This document shows positions 30,242-40,372 of a stretch of 64,000 bases of DNA, in pieces (positions within the stretch are counted from its first letter, which is position 1; each line of letters opens with the position of its first letter). The notes beneath the pieces are model-generated. The model had not been told where the DNA came from and searched no databases. It saw only the letters and a list, made by a program, of their open reading frames with translations. Position numbers and translations under genes: made by a program. Origin of the DNA: Legionella sainthelensi. GTDB taxonomy: Bacteria; Pseudomonadota; Gammaproteobacteria; Legionellales; Legionellaceae. Location of the stretch: assembly GCF_900637685.1 (NCBI RefSeq), contig NZ_LR134388.1, forward strand, positions 3,127,001 through 3,191,000, written 5' to 3'.

Positions 30242-31084
30242 ATGATAAATAATCTGAAAACCTTTCTCTTGCTCGCTTCTCTAACAGCATTACTTATAAT
30301 CATTGGCGGATTGCTTGGTGGAAGCACCGGAATGCTGATTGCATTAATGTTTGCAGGGATTATGAATTTTTCAGCATACTGGTATTCGGATACTCTTGTC
30401 TTACGAATGTATCACGCTGAACCGTTATCTGCCAGCCATTTTGTTTCTAATATTGTATCTGAACTCGCTCATAGAGCAGGAACGCCCGTACCCAAAGTTT
30501 ATTTAATTAATAATGCAACCCCAAATGCGTTTGCAACCGGTAGAAATCCTGAAAATGCAAGTATTGCGGTTACCACGGGCTTATTAGAGCGATTGACTCA
30601 AGAAGAAATAACAGGTGTCTTATCTCATGAGTTAGCTCATGTAATTCACCATGACACGTTAATCAGTATGGTCAGTGCGACAATAGCGGGGGCAATTAGT
30701 GGGATTGCCAATATGTTTATGTGGCTTTCTATGTTTGGCAATCATTCAAATAATGAAGAAGGCGTGCACCCTGTCGTAGGAATTGTAATGATGGTCGTTG
30801 CTCCTGTGGCAGCAGGATTAATTCAAATGGCTATATCACGCTCTCGTGAGTTTGAAGCAGATGCAGGTGGAGCACGCATTTGTGGTAATCCAAGGTGGCT
30901 TGCTAATGCTTTATTAAAGCTCGATAAGGCGAGCCATGAGCAATTTTTTAATGAAGCTGAAACACATCCATCAACAGCACATATGTTTATCGTTAATCCG
31001 TTAAATGGAGAAAAAATGGCCAATTTGTTTTCAACGCATCCTTTAACCGCAGAACGAGTAGCAAGATTAAGAGCCATGGGCTAA
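30242..31084 (+). CDS. htpX: Membrane zinc metalloprotease HtpX
   Basis: 280 residues from the third in-frame ATG (two earlier ATGs lie 12-15 bases upstream); [17 protein letters not shown] begins directly with the first membrane helix, as usual for the family. The zinc motif is His129-Glu-Leu-Ala-His133 ([12 protein letters not shown]), and the third ligand Glu lies in [13 protein letters not shown] (~205). Four membrane segments: ~6-22, ~26-42 and two between 145 and 200. It degrades misfolded inner-membrane proteins, overlapping with FtsH, whose partners HflK/HflC are 6 kb away. The promoter region looks heat-shock-like. Confidence 0.95.
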   Translation: MINNLKTFLLLASLTALLIIIGGLLGGSTGMLIALMFAGIMNFSAYWYSDTLVLRMYHAEPLSASHFVSNIVSELAHRAGTPVPKVYLINNATPNAFATGRNPENASIAVTTGLLERLTQEEITGVLSHELAHVIHHDTLISMVSATIAGAISGIANMFMWLSMFGNHSNNEEGVHPVVGIVMMVVAPVAAGLIQMAISRSREFEADAGGARICGNPRWLANALLKLDKASHEQFFNEAETHPSTAHMFIVNPLNGEKMANLFSTHPLTAERVARLRAMG

Positions 31085-31164
31085 AAAACCATCACCATGC
31101 GACCCGTTGGCCCAAGATTTTTTTTATTTTCACGCAAGTGCAAATCCATTCAATAATTAAAAAC

Positions 31165-31192
31165 TTGACATTTATCTACTAATAGATAGAAT
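31165..31192 (+). promoter_or_regulatory. Autoregulated promoter with operator between -35 and -10
   Basis: TTGACA (31165-31170), 16-base spacer, TAGAAT (31187-31192). The palindrome TATCTA-N4-TAGATA (31173-31188) fills the spacer and overlaps the -10 box. A start about seven bases past the -10 box falls at the ATG (31200), and no Shine-Dalgarno is present, so the mRNA is probably leaderless. Confidence 0.7.
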
Positions 31193-31199
31193 AAACATT

Positions 31200-31775
31200 A
31201 TGAAACTGACAGTAATGCAAGAAAAAATACTAAATACAGCAGAAAGCTTAATTCAGAGAATGGGTTATAATGCTTTTAGCTATAAAGATATTGCCTTGAT
31301 AGTAGGAATTAAAACATCGAGTATTCATTATTATTACCCTACTAAAGAGGATCTTGCTGTTGCTGTGATTGATTGGCAACTAGAGCGTGTGCTGCTTGTA
31401 TTAAATGAACTAAAATCTAATCAAGCGCTTACTTTACAAGCGAAACTGTTACATGTCGTTGATGTGATTTTATCATTGACATTACACGATGAAATGAAAA
31501 TGTGCCTGGGTGGCATTCTAGCATCTGATGTGCTTTCTTTGCCCGAAAAACTTAAAAAGAAAGTTCGTCATTTTTTTGATGCGATCGAAAAATGGATGAA
31601 GGAGTTGCTTGATATAGAGCATTATAAGAATGACTCCGTTGATGCTTTGTATTCAAGAGACAATCTACCAAAATATTTATTAATTCAAATTGAAGGAGGT
31701 TTACTTTTGTCACGTTTGTATCATGATTTTGCTTATATTGAAATTGTAAAACAATTCATCAAAAAAATAGGGTAA
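31200..31775 (+). CDS. TetR-family transcriptional regulator
   Basis: 191 residues. The N-terminal helix-turn-helix is typical (RMGYNAFSYKDIALIVGI then KTSSIHYYYPTKEDLAVAVI, residues ~20-58). The C-terminal ligand domain is of the AcrR/YxaF-like type; the ligand is unknown. Its own promoter and the promoter of the next gene each contain TATCTA-N4-TAGATA, the strongest evidence that it represses both. The gap to the downstream gene is only 54 bases, but the second operator shows that gene has its own control. Confidence 0.85.
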   Translation: MKLTVMQEKILNTAESLIQRMGYNAFSYKDIALIVGIKTSSIHYYYPTKEDLAVAVIDWQLERVLLVLNELKSNQALTLQAKLLHVVDVILSLTLHDEMKMCLGGILASDVLSLPEKLKKKVRHFFDAIEKWMKELLDIEHYKNDSVDALYSRDNLPKYLLIQIEGGLLLSRLYHDFAYIEIVKQFIKKIG

Positions 31776-31796
31776 AATTTTTTATTCATTCAATCT

Positions 31797-31812
31797 ATCT
31801 ATTGATAGATAG
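31797..31812 (+). promoter_or_regulatory. Second TetR operator, before the ABM-domain gene
   Basis: TATCTA-TTGA-TAGATA, matching the operator in front of the regulator gene in both arms. With flanking bases it extends to the perfect 8-bp arms CTATCTAT/ATAGATAG. A possible -10 box TATTAT (31815-31820) and an AGGAG ribosome site (31821-31825) follow. Confidence 0.7.
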
Positions 31813-31829
31813 TTATTATAGGAGTATCG

Positions 31830-32573
31830 ATGAAACTTAAATTGCTTTTCACAACATGTATCTTAACCTTGGGACTTTCAACCAACAATTATGCGAGCAA
31901 ACAAACCATGAATACTGATACTTTAACCATTGAAAAAGCCACTTATATCTCTTTAAAAAGCAAACCGGAAACAGCATTACAATTGGAAGAGTTTTTGTAT
32001 ACAGGAAGTTCTTTAGTACGCAAAACAGAACCAGGCACCCCACTTTGGTTTGCATTAAAAGAAAAGGAGCATTTTGCTATTTTTGATCTTTTTTATAACG
32101 AAACTGGTAGAGAAAAGCATTTTTCTGGTCAGGTAGCCAACGCTTTAAAAGAAAATGCATCTAAATTAGTACAAAATGGCTGGGAAAATGGAGTGGTGAA
32201 AAATATTAATAATTTTGACCTCGTCACTACAAATCATTTTAATAAAAGAAAGATTTTAAATTCTAAAGTAGCTAATTTGATTGTTTTCAAAGTAAAACCA
32301 GGAAAAAATCAAGAAATTGAACTCTTTTTACATGAAGCAGCACAAGTTATTGATACCACAGAGCCGCAAACCTATTTGTGGGTCGCATTGAAAGCCGATA
32401 CAGATACTTATGCAATCTTTGACACTTTTCCAGATAAAAATAGCCAAACAACCCATTTTTCCGGAAAAGTAGCCACCTTATTAAAAAGTAATGCCGATAA
32501 TTTAATTATTGGTGGATGGGAAAATGGAATCATAGCCAATATCCATGACTTTCAAATTATAGCTCTTTCTTGA
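31830..32573 (+). CDS. Secreted tandem ABM-domain protein
   Basis: 247 residues. The Sec signal is MKLKLLFTTCILTLGLSTN then NYAS, cleavage near 22. Two homologous alpha/beta-barrel domains of the antibiotic-biosynthesis-monooxygenase (Dabb/ABM-like) type follow, ~33-135 and ~142-245. The shared block is TEPGTPLWFALKEKEHFAIF in the first and TEPQTYLWVALKADTDTYAI in the second, and each ends in GWENG(V/I)xxNIxxF. ABM domains normally dimerise; here the dimer is fused. A periplasmic location is unusual for ABM enzymes. It is under the adjacent TetR regulator; the substrate may be the regulator's ligand (inference). Confidence 0.72.
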   Translation: MKLKLLFTTCILTLGLSTNNYASKQTMNTDTLTIEKATYISLKSKPETALQLEEFLYTGSSLVRKTEPGTPLWFALKEKEHFAIFDLFYNETGREKHFSGQVANALKENASKLVQNGWENGVVKNINNFDLVTTNHFNKRKILNSKVANLIVFKVKPGKNQEIELFLHEAAQVIDTTEPQTYLWVALKADTDTYAIFDTFPDKNSQTTHFSGKVATLLKSNADNLIIGGWENGIIANIHDFQIIALS

Positions 32574-32670
32574 TTTGCACATTGTATGTGCTTAATCACA
32601 GCATATATCAATAACATATGCTCCTCACTTTATGTTGGGCTGGGCCTGAATGAGATTTTTTTGATAAACT

Positions 32671-32692
32671 AAAAGCCGTTTCCACGGCTTTT
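32671..32692. terminator. Bidirectional rho-independent terminator
   Basis: Perfect stem AAAAGCCGT (32671-32679) with ACGGCTTTT (32684-32692), four-base loop TTCC. The A/T flanks of the stem give a U-tract in both directions, serving the ABM gene and the convergent binding-protein gene. Confidence 0.85.
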
Positions 32693-32719
32693 AGTAGCTT
32701 TGGTTCATATACCCAAAAC

Positions 32720-33448
32720 TTACGCAGTCAGCATTGGTTTTTTATAGAAAACCCCTTTTTTATCCACATTAAATGTCCCCATGACACCAACTCCCGGTTC
32801 AAGAGCTAAAAGATGTGTGGCGACTGCTTGACTGGAGAAATCAGTATTGGTTTTCATTGCAAGCACGGCGCTATTATGAACGATATGAAAAATATCGTAA
32901 GCATAACCGGCTTGAGTAATAGGATGACTAAAGTATTCTTGTTTGAACTGTGCAATAAACTCAGGCTTGGTTGTTTTAGTTAAAGCGACTGCATTTTGAT
33001 GATGAGCACCTTGCGCTAAAAAGTTATTTTTACCATCGGTAATTACCGAATCATTGGTTAAACAAAAATGAATGATGTTATTTTTTTTTGCTAATGGTGC
33101 CACTAAAGCACCGCTATCAGCTCCTTCGGTCAATAGCACATTAATATGATGTGTATCAATAAATTTCTGTAATGTTGTCGTGGCTTGGGTGTTATCTGGC
33201 ATCTTATCCAGAGTATAAAACTCATAAGTAATGTCAGATGATTTTAATTGATCGCGCGCGATTTCCATTGCCCCCAGCATATTTCTACCGACAACTGCAG
33301 ATTTATGAGTAAAGGGAGCATAAATACCAACATTAATCGTTATTTTCTTTGCTGTATCTGTTGAGTTAGATGCGGTTACATTGAAGCCAGTCATCAATAA
33401 GACAAAAAATGTAGTTAGAACAATGTATTTTGATAAAAAATATTTCAT
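32720..33448 (-). CDS. Shortened periplasmic binding protein (type 1, LivJ-like)
   Basis: 242 residues with a signal peptide (IVLTTFFVLLMTGFNVTA, cleavage near 26). The N-lobe of a branched-chain amino acid/amide-type binding protein is recognisable: TINVGIYAPFTHKSAVVGRN then MLGAMEIARDQL, and NVLLTEGADSGALVAPLAKKN. After HHQNAVALTKTT the sequence jumps to FIAQFKQEYFSHPITQAGYA, normally more than 100 residues further on, so most of the C-lobe is missing while the frame stays open. The typical length is 360-400. No permease or ATPase gene is adjacent. Possibly an in-frame deletion remnant; ligand binding is doubtful. Confidence 0.65.
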   Translation of the reverse strand: MKYFLSKYIVLTTFFVLLMTGFNVTASNSTDTAKKITINVGIYAPFTHKSAVVGRNMLGAMEIARDQLKSSDITYEFYTLDKMPDNTQATTTLQKFIDTHHINVLLTEGADSGALVAPLAKKNNIIHFCLTNDSVITDGKNNFLAQGAHHQNAVALTKTTKPEFIAQFKQEYFSHPITQAGYAYDIFHIVHNSAVLAMKTNTDFSSQAVATHLLALEPGVGVMGTFNVDKKGVFYKKPMLTA

Positions 33449-33642
33449 ATTTATTTTCCTAATTGATTAGCCTGCTTAGTAATTGGTTGCTAGAGAAATC
33501 ATCTTCATTCAGCGCATTTCCAAAATCACGAACAAAACAATGACAAAATTATTTTGCTATGAATAGAAGCTAAATACAATGGTTGGGAATTAATAATAAT
33601 TATGCAATAATTCACCCATAAAATGACAACCAGAAGCTCATC

Positions 33643-35127
33643 ATGAATTATTTGAAGTCAACTTTATGTTTTCTTAGTTTCTCTTTCTTGTCTATTGCTC
33701 AAGCAAGTGTGCAATCCCACTTTGATCAAATAAAAGACGATCCTAATTCTTTATATGCATTTTTTAAAAGTATGCCTAAAGGCGGTGAGCTCCATTATCA
33801 TTTAGCTGGCGGGGCATATCCTGAAATAATGTTAGATCTCGCATCTAAAAAAAATTATTGCTTGAATACATTGACCTCAAAAGTGAGTAAAAAATTCACG
33901 GGTTGTAATGAAATGAACACTAAAATTTTACTCAAACAACCGGACATTTATGCAAATACAGTGAAAAGCTGGTCTATGGAGGACTTTGTTCCTGGAAAAG
34001 AGTCAGGACATGATCATTTTTTTAATTCATTTGATAAATTTAACGCTATAGTAGAAGATTATCAGCCTGAATTAGTGGCTGCTGTACTGGAAGTCGCAGC
34101 ACAACAAAATGAGCAATATATGGAATTAATGCTTTTACCTGATAATGCTCATTCACTGAGTTTTGGTGATTTACTAAAAAACACAACTACCTTTAATGAA
34201 AAAAGAGCGCTTTTATTAGCAAATAAAGACTATCAAGACAACATTAATCATACTGCCATAGAAGCAGAACATATCCTTCAAAAAGCACGCCAAGAACTGG
34301 GATGTACGGCTTACCCAGAAAAAAAAGGCTGCCAAATACAAATAAAGTTTTTATATTACTCACTTAGAGAACAACCTTTAGATAACCTTTTTGCACAAAC
34401 ACTTAATGCGTTTGAAGCTGTAGCACAATCCATAAAAAACAAAGGAGTCTTAGTTGGGGTTAACTTAGTGCAACCTGAGGACGGAGTTATTTCCTTACGA
34501 GATTATCATCAGCAAATGCAGATGTATCAGTACCTTCATGAAATTTACCCTCAAGTAAATATTGCGTTACATGCCGGCGAATTAACTCAAGAGATTGTTA
34601 CCCCTAAAGATTTAGATTATCACATACATGATGCTCTGTTTACTGGACAAGCCCAAAGAATTGGGCATGGTGTAGATATCGCCAATGAAAGCGATGTCCA
34701 AGATACATTGGACTATATGGCTAATCATCAAAAAGCAGTAGAAATTAATTTAATTAGCAATCTTAAAATATTAAATATTTCTGGTCGCAAACACCCACTT
34801 AATTATTACCTAAAACACCATGTTCCTGTCGTTTTGTCTACGGATGATGAGGGGATATTAAGGACCAATTTAACTCAACAATATGTAGAAGCAGTACTGC
34901 ACCATGGTTTAGATTATCAAACCATAAAGCAAATCAATAGAAATGCGATTACTTATGCATTTTTACCTGGAAAAAGCATCTGGACAGATCCCAATAAAGC
35001 TCAGCTTGTTCAAGATTGCCACGATTTAAACAGTATAAACTGCAAGCAATTTATTAAAACAAGTGAAAAAGCCCAATTACAATGGAATTTAGAACAAAAA
35101 CTGAATCAATTTGAGAGTACATTTTAA
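33643..35127 (+). CDS. Exported adenosine deaminase-family protein
   Basis: 494 residues with a signal peptide (LCFLSFSFLSIAQA, cleavage near 21). The metal-dependent deaminase residues are present: His51-Tyr-His53 (GGELHYHLAGG), the catalytic Glu313 in LHAGE, His342 in RIGHGVD, and Asp401-Asp402 in LSTDDEG. The extended N-terminus and secretion recall the ADGF/ADA2-like group more than cytosolic Add. It would convert adenosine (or a related purine nucleoside) outside the inner membrane. It stands alone between the shortened binding protein and a 540-base gap. Confidence 0.85.
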   Translation: MNYLKSTLCFLSFSFLSIAQASVQSHFDQIKDDPNSLYAFFKSMPKGGELHYHLAGGAYPEIMLDLASKKNYCLNTLTSKVSKKFTGCNEMNTKILLKQPDIYANTVKSWSMEDFVPGKESGHDHFFNSFDKFNAIVEDYQPELVAAVLEVAAQQNEQYMELMLLPDNAHSLSFGDLLKNTTTFNEKRALLLANKDYQDNINHTAIEAEHILQKARQELGCTAYPEKKGCQIQIKFLYYSLREQPLDNLFAQTLNAFEAVAQSIKNKGVLVGVNLVQPEDGVISLRDYHQQMQMYQYLHEIYPQVNIALHAGELTQEIVTPKDLDYHIHDALFTGQAQRIGHGVDIANESDVQDTLDYMANHQKAVEINLISNLKILNISGRKHPLNYYLKHHVPVVLSTDDEGILRTNLTQQYVEAVLHHGLDYQTIKQINRNAITYAFLPGKSIWTDPNKAQLVQDCHDLNSINCKQFIKTSEKAQLQWNLEQKLNQFESTF

Positions 35128-35666
35128 CCTATGTTTTGCGGAAGCTGAGTATCTACCGCCCTTGGGCTTATAGGTGATTTTGTCATTTGCGCAAAAAGAA
35201 GCCAGCCTTACCATACACTGCATCTTGCAAGATACCCTCAATACGCTTGCTGCTTTCGTAGTTAACAACCTTACTATAATAGTTTATTGATAGCCTTCTA
35301 AAACAACCAATGATTTAAAATAAAGACTATAGTCACTGATCCTTATGTACCGTAGGCTTGCTCACATTATCCATTAGTTTGAATGGCCAATAGCACCATT
35401 TTTGGATACTACGAACCAGTCGGGATGCACGGAAATGGTTTAAATTACGATGCACTAACTTATTGTTGAATTAAAATATTTTGCTCTGATTAAATCTTTC
35501 GACATTTTCACACGAGTTAATAATTCATTTACCCCCCAATGTTCGAACTTTATGAGCGAGATGTCTGTGTTGTGAATCTATTTTAAACTAATGTTAAATT
35601 CTTGCTAAGGTACGTGTCGGGTATAAAGCCCGACACGGAGAGAGTAGGAAAGATTATCGATACATC
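35128..35666. other. 539-base gap with possible coding remnant
   Basis: The minus strand holds about 36 sense codons ending in a TGA at 35183-35185 (…VVNYESSKRIEGILQDAVYG…) with no start codon or upstream continuation, suggesting a gene fragment of unrecognised family. A perfect hairpin lies at 35613-35637. Nothing else was found. Confidence 0.4.
35613..35637 (-). terminator. Hairpin downstream of purA
   Basis: CGTGTCGGG (35613-35621) and CCCGACACG (35629-35637) are perfect 9-bp arms with a seven-base loop, 30 bases past the purA stop. No T-run follows, so intrinsic termination is uncertain. Confidence 0.5.
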
Positions 35667-36974
<1,308 letters not shown>

Positions 36975-37051
36975 TTAATTTGCAAAATGCTCTTTATTGC
37001 TCTTAATTGAAAAAGTTCTGAACCCAATTTCAACAAAATTGGTCATTATAG

Positions 37052-37966
37052 TTATTTTTTAACAGGTACACCATCATTTTTTGGAGTAGCTTGCTTAAAA
37101 TAATCAAAAAATGAGCTGCTTTGATCCAAAACTAAAATATCTTTTTTACTTTTAAAACTACCTTCATAAGCCAATAAGCTACGATATAAAACAAAAAATT
37201 CCTTATTTTGACTATATGCTTCCGCATAAATTGATGCAGCTTTCGCCTGTCCAATTGCCCTAACTTTTTGCGCGGCACTACGCGTTTTTGCTAATAAAAC
37301 CATAACATCCGCATCCGCTTTGGCTTGAATCTGTTCAGCAGCTGCCTGGCCATCAGCTCGGTGTCTGTTGGCAATTTCTTGCATGTCGGCACGCATACGC
37401 TGATAAATTTCGTTGCTGGTACTTGCTGGCAACTCGATACCTTTAATACGTACATCTACAACATTAATGCCTAATTCACCTGCCTGCTTTTGAGCTGCTT
37501 TACGAAGCAACTGCATCACATCATCACGTCCCCCTGATACCACCTCAGGAATAGTACGTTTACCAAATTGTGCACGTAATAAAGTATTTAATTGTTGTTC
37601 CAGCAAAGTTTCAGCTTTAAATTCGCTACCCCCAGTGGATTTAAAATATTGTGCTAAATCCACAATTTGCCATTTAACGTAATAATCAACCATTACATCT
37701 TTCTTTTCCCGAGTAACAATACGAGTTGATTTAATATCCTTCGTTTGTATTCGAGTATCAAAAATACGTACATTTTCAATAAACGGCACTTTAAAATGCA
37801 GCCCTGGATTCAAAACCTTAACTTTATTAGTTGCTCCATCATTAACCAAGCGCCCTAGACGCAAAAGAATACCGTGTTGTCCTTGAGTTATGGTAAATAC
37901 TGTAGTGAGTAAAACTAGAAATATTAAAAAGATCAATATGCCAAGGGCCCTGCCTGTATTTTTCAT
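37052..37966 (-). CDS. hflC: FtsH modulator HflC
   Basis: 304 residues. One N-terminal membrane helix (ALGILIFLIFLVLLTTVFTI, residues ~8-27) is followed by an SPFH/band-7 domain facing the periplasm (GQHGILLRLGRL) and a C-terminal helical region rich in Ala/Gln/Lys (AAAEQIQAKADADVMVLLAK). With HflK it forms the large cage around the FtsH protease and restrains it. The ATG follows the hflK stop by two bases with a GGGAGA site, so the pair is coupled. Confidence 0.96.
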   Translation of the reverse strand: MKNTGRALGILIFLIFLVLLTTVFTITQGQHGILLRLGRLVNDGATNKVKVLNPGLHFKVPFIENVRIFDTRIQTKDIKSTRIVTREKKDVMVDYYVKWQIVDLAQYFKSTGGSEFKAETLLEQQLNTLLRAQFGKRTIPEVVSGGRDDVMQLLRKAAQKQAGELGINVVDVRIKGIELPASTSNEIYQRMRADMQEIANRHRADGQAAAEQIQAKADADVMVLLAKTRSAAQKVRAIGQAKAASIYAEAYSQNKEFFVLYRSLLAYEGSFKSKKDILVLDQSSSFFDYFKQATPKNDGVPVKK

Positions 37967-37968
37967 TA

Positions 37969-39105
37969 TTAATTTCTCCCTTGTCGATAAACTGGTCTTG
38001 TCAATTCGCGTCCATCAACTAAACTCTCTATTTCATTAGATTCATCAGTTCCTGTTTTATTATTTTTTGCTGTTTCCAGAAGGGCAGACGACTTTGTAAC
38101 TAACTGATCTAAAGGTAAATACAATAAATTGCCTGATTTGCTATCAACAATAATCTTACTGGTTTTATTCAGTACCTTTTCCATGGTTTCCAAATACATG
38201 CGTTCAGCCATAACCTCAGGTGCAACCTTGTATTGAGAAAGTAAAGCCAAAAACTCAGAAACCTCGCCCTGGGCGTTCAAAACAACTTGTTTTGAATAAG
38301 CCTCTGCTTCTTGCTGAATACGGCTTGCTTTACCCTCTGCAATGGGTATTACCTTAGCTACATACGCATACGCTTGTGCCTTAAACCGCTTTTCATCTTC
38401 TTGAGCTTTGATAGCATCATCAAAAGCTTCTTGTACACTTTCAGGAGCTCGGGCGGGTTGAGGTGCCACATTAACGATGACAATACCTGTGTTATATAAA
38501 TTAAGCGTTTTTACCAGGGTATCTTGAACTTGATTTCCCCAGACTTCACGCCCTTCAGTAATCATTTGATTCAACGTAGTCGCGCCAACCACCTGTCTTA
38601 ATGCACTGGAAGTTGCTTGCTGCAAACTTTCCTCTGGATTAGCTACGTTAAATAAATACTGTTCTAAATCACCAATACGATATTGTACTGCTAAAGAGAC
38701 AGCAACCAAATTTTCATCACTGGTAAGCATTTGTGCAGAATAGGAATAATCCAATACTCGATCCACATTCATAATAATTTTGGAGGAAATAATTCGCGGT
38801 ATCCAATGTGGTCCTGATCCTACTGTTTCTACATATTTACCAAAACGAAGAATAACCGCCTGTTCAGCAGGATCGACGATGAAAATACCAGAAAGAGCCC
38901 AAAGGAGAAAAGCAAGCAGAATAATCATCATGGCAACTAATCCACCATTTGATTTTTTAGAAGGCTCATTATTTGTTTTTGCAGTGCCGCCAAAAAGAAC
39001 CTTCTTCAGCTTCTCATGAATACGCTTCAGCGCTTCATCCAAATCTGGAGGCTGATTTTTACCCTTCCAAGGCTCTTTACCCTTATCTGGCTCATTCCAC
39101 CCCAT
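37969..39105 (-). CDS. hflK: FtsH modulator HflK
   Basis: 378 residues. The Gly/Pro/Lys-rich cytoplasmic start MGWNEPDKGKEPWKGKNQPP is typical. One membrane helix follows (LVAMMIILLAFLLWALSGIF, ~56-75), then the SPFH domain (EQAVILRFGKYVETVGSGPH) and long helices to residue ~330. It partners HflC in the inner membrane. A strong AGGAGAG site precedes the ATG. It is first in the hflK-hflC-purA transcription unit as far as visible, with the D-threonine aldolase-like gene upstream on the same strand. Confidence 0.96.
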   Translation of the reverse strand: MGWNEPDKGKEPWKGKNQPPDLDEALKRIHEKLKKVLFGGTAKTNNEPSKKSNGGLVAMMIILLAFLLWALSGIFIVDPAEQAVILRFGKYVETVGSGPHWIPRIISSKIIMNVDRVLDYSYSAQMLTSDENLVAVSLAVQYRIGDLEQYLFNVANPEESLQQATSSALRQVVGATTLNQMITEGREVWGNQVQDTLVKTLNLYNTGIVIVNVAPQPARAPESVQEAFDDAIKAQEDEKRFKAQAYAYVAKVIPIAEGKASRIQQEAEAYSKQVVLNAQGEVSEFLALLSQYKVAPEVMAERMYLETMEKVLNKTSKIIVDSKSGNLLYLPLDQLVTKSSALLETAKNNKTGTDESNEIESLVDGRELTRPVYRQGRN

Positions 39106-39174
39106 GTACTACTCTCCTGGCCAATTTTAAGAAAAATAGAATTCTAGGGGGTATATGAAGTTTAAGCAAGCATC

Positions 39175-40299
39175 CTACTGAGATTTTCCTCTAAGATCGA
39201 TCTTCCAAACATCGGTTACAATATCCTGTTCGGTAATAAAAAATTGATCAAAAAGATTAATGGTTGGATCGCAATGAGGAACTATTAGCTCAATCACCTC
39301 TCCCACAGAGGGTAATTTTGAAGTGTTCATTGCTGAAATTTTGCCATGCTCGTCACCAAATCCTCCCCAATCATAAGTCAATCCCTGATGACTTATTACC
39401 TTTGGTTTCAGGTGATCTACATAAATCGATTTGGTTCCTGCATCTACCGTAACATGTTCGGTTCTATTATTACTGATAACGGTAGTAAGAAGACTCATCG
39501 CTGGTCTAAATAGATCAAATTGTTTGTCGTTATGCTTGGAGCCAATCTTAGTATATTGGACATCCATTACAGTATAAGAACCTGGTTGAATTTCAGTGAC
39601 CTCGGTTGCCTCAATATCTATGTCATAAGTTCCTGTTCCAGTACCAGTTAATATGGGGCAATTAAAACCACTTTCTTTGAGATGCTTTACAATTTCACTT
39701 GCCATCTGCATTGTATGTAAGGATCGTTCTCTGCGCTCATTAAAAGAAGGGATATGCTGTAAATTACCTGCATAACATTGAACTCCCATCAAATGTAGCC
39801 ACGGTAATCGTTGGATTTCCCGTGCAAAACTTAAGGCATGTTCTGGTTTTATTCCAGTGCGTCCCACGCCTGGATCAACATCGATGAGCACATGAATCAT
39901 TTTATTGTGCTTTGCCCCCGCTTCATTTAAAGCAAGAATGTTTTCTTTATTATCCACAACAAGCATGGTAGAAGGGGCATTTTCCAAACAAGCAATCAGC
40001 CTAGAAATTTTATTTTTTGTGATAATCGGTGACGTGATAAGTATATTAGGTATTTTTTCCTTAATGAGAACTTCAGCCTCGGAAATTTTTGCAACACTTA
40101 CACCTATTGCTCCGTACTCAATCTGTAACTTAGCTAATTTTGAGCACTTATGCGTTTTACAATGAGGTCTGATATTTATTTTATTCTCAATCGCATGTTT
40201 TTTCATTGCTTCTAAATTAGACTTCAGAATATTTTTATCAATCACTAAACAAGGTGTATCCAGCTCTGTTTTTTTCATTCCTAAAGTTAATTCTGGCAT
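39175..40299 (-). CDS. D-threonine aldolase / D-serine dehydratase-like PLP enzyme
   Basis: 374 residues. Fold type III (alanine-racemase-like) barrel: LDTPCLVIDKNILKSNLEAM at the start and the PLP lysine in IRPHCKTHKC (~residue 50). The metal-binding His/Cys pair VPHCDPTINLFD is near the C-terminus (~345), diagnostic of the DTA/DSD group that needs a divalent metal. It probably splits D-threonine or D-3-hydroxy amino acids to glycine and an aldehyde, or dehydrates D-serine; which of these cannot be told. GGGGA site before ATG. A LysE exporter gene is next upstream. Confidence 0.85.
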   Translation of the reverse strand: MPELTLGMKKTELDTPCLVIDKNILKSNLEAMKKHAIENKINIRPHCKTHKCSKLAKLQIEYGAIGVSVAKISEAEVLIKEKIPNILITSPIITKNKISRLIACLENAPSTMLVVDNKENILALNEAGAKHNKMIHVLIDVDPGVGRTGIKPEHALSFAREIQRLPWLHLMGVQCYAGNLQHIPSFNERRERSLHTMQMASEIVKHLKESGFNCPILTGTGTGTYDIDIEATEVTEIQPGSYTVMDVQYTKIGSKHNDKQFDLFRPAMSLLTTVISNNRTEHVTVDAGTKSIYVDHLKPKVISHQGLTYDWGGFGDEHGKISAMNTSKLPSVGEVIELIVPHCDPTINLFDQFFITEQDIVTDVWKIDLRGKSQ

Positions 40300-40372
40300 T
40301 CTGCTCCCCGCAATATCGTTTTAATGATAAGTTTTAGTGGCATGAAATAGAGTAACGTTGCATCAATGAAAT

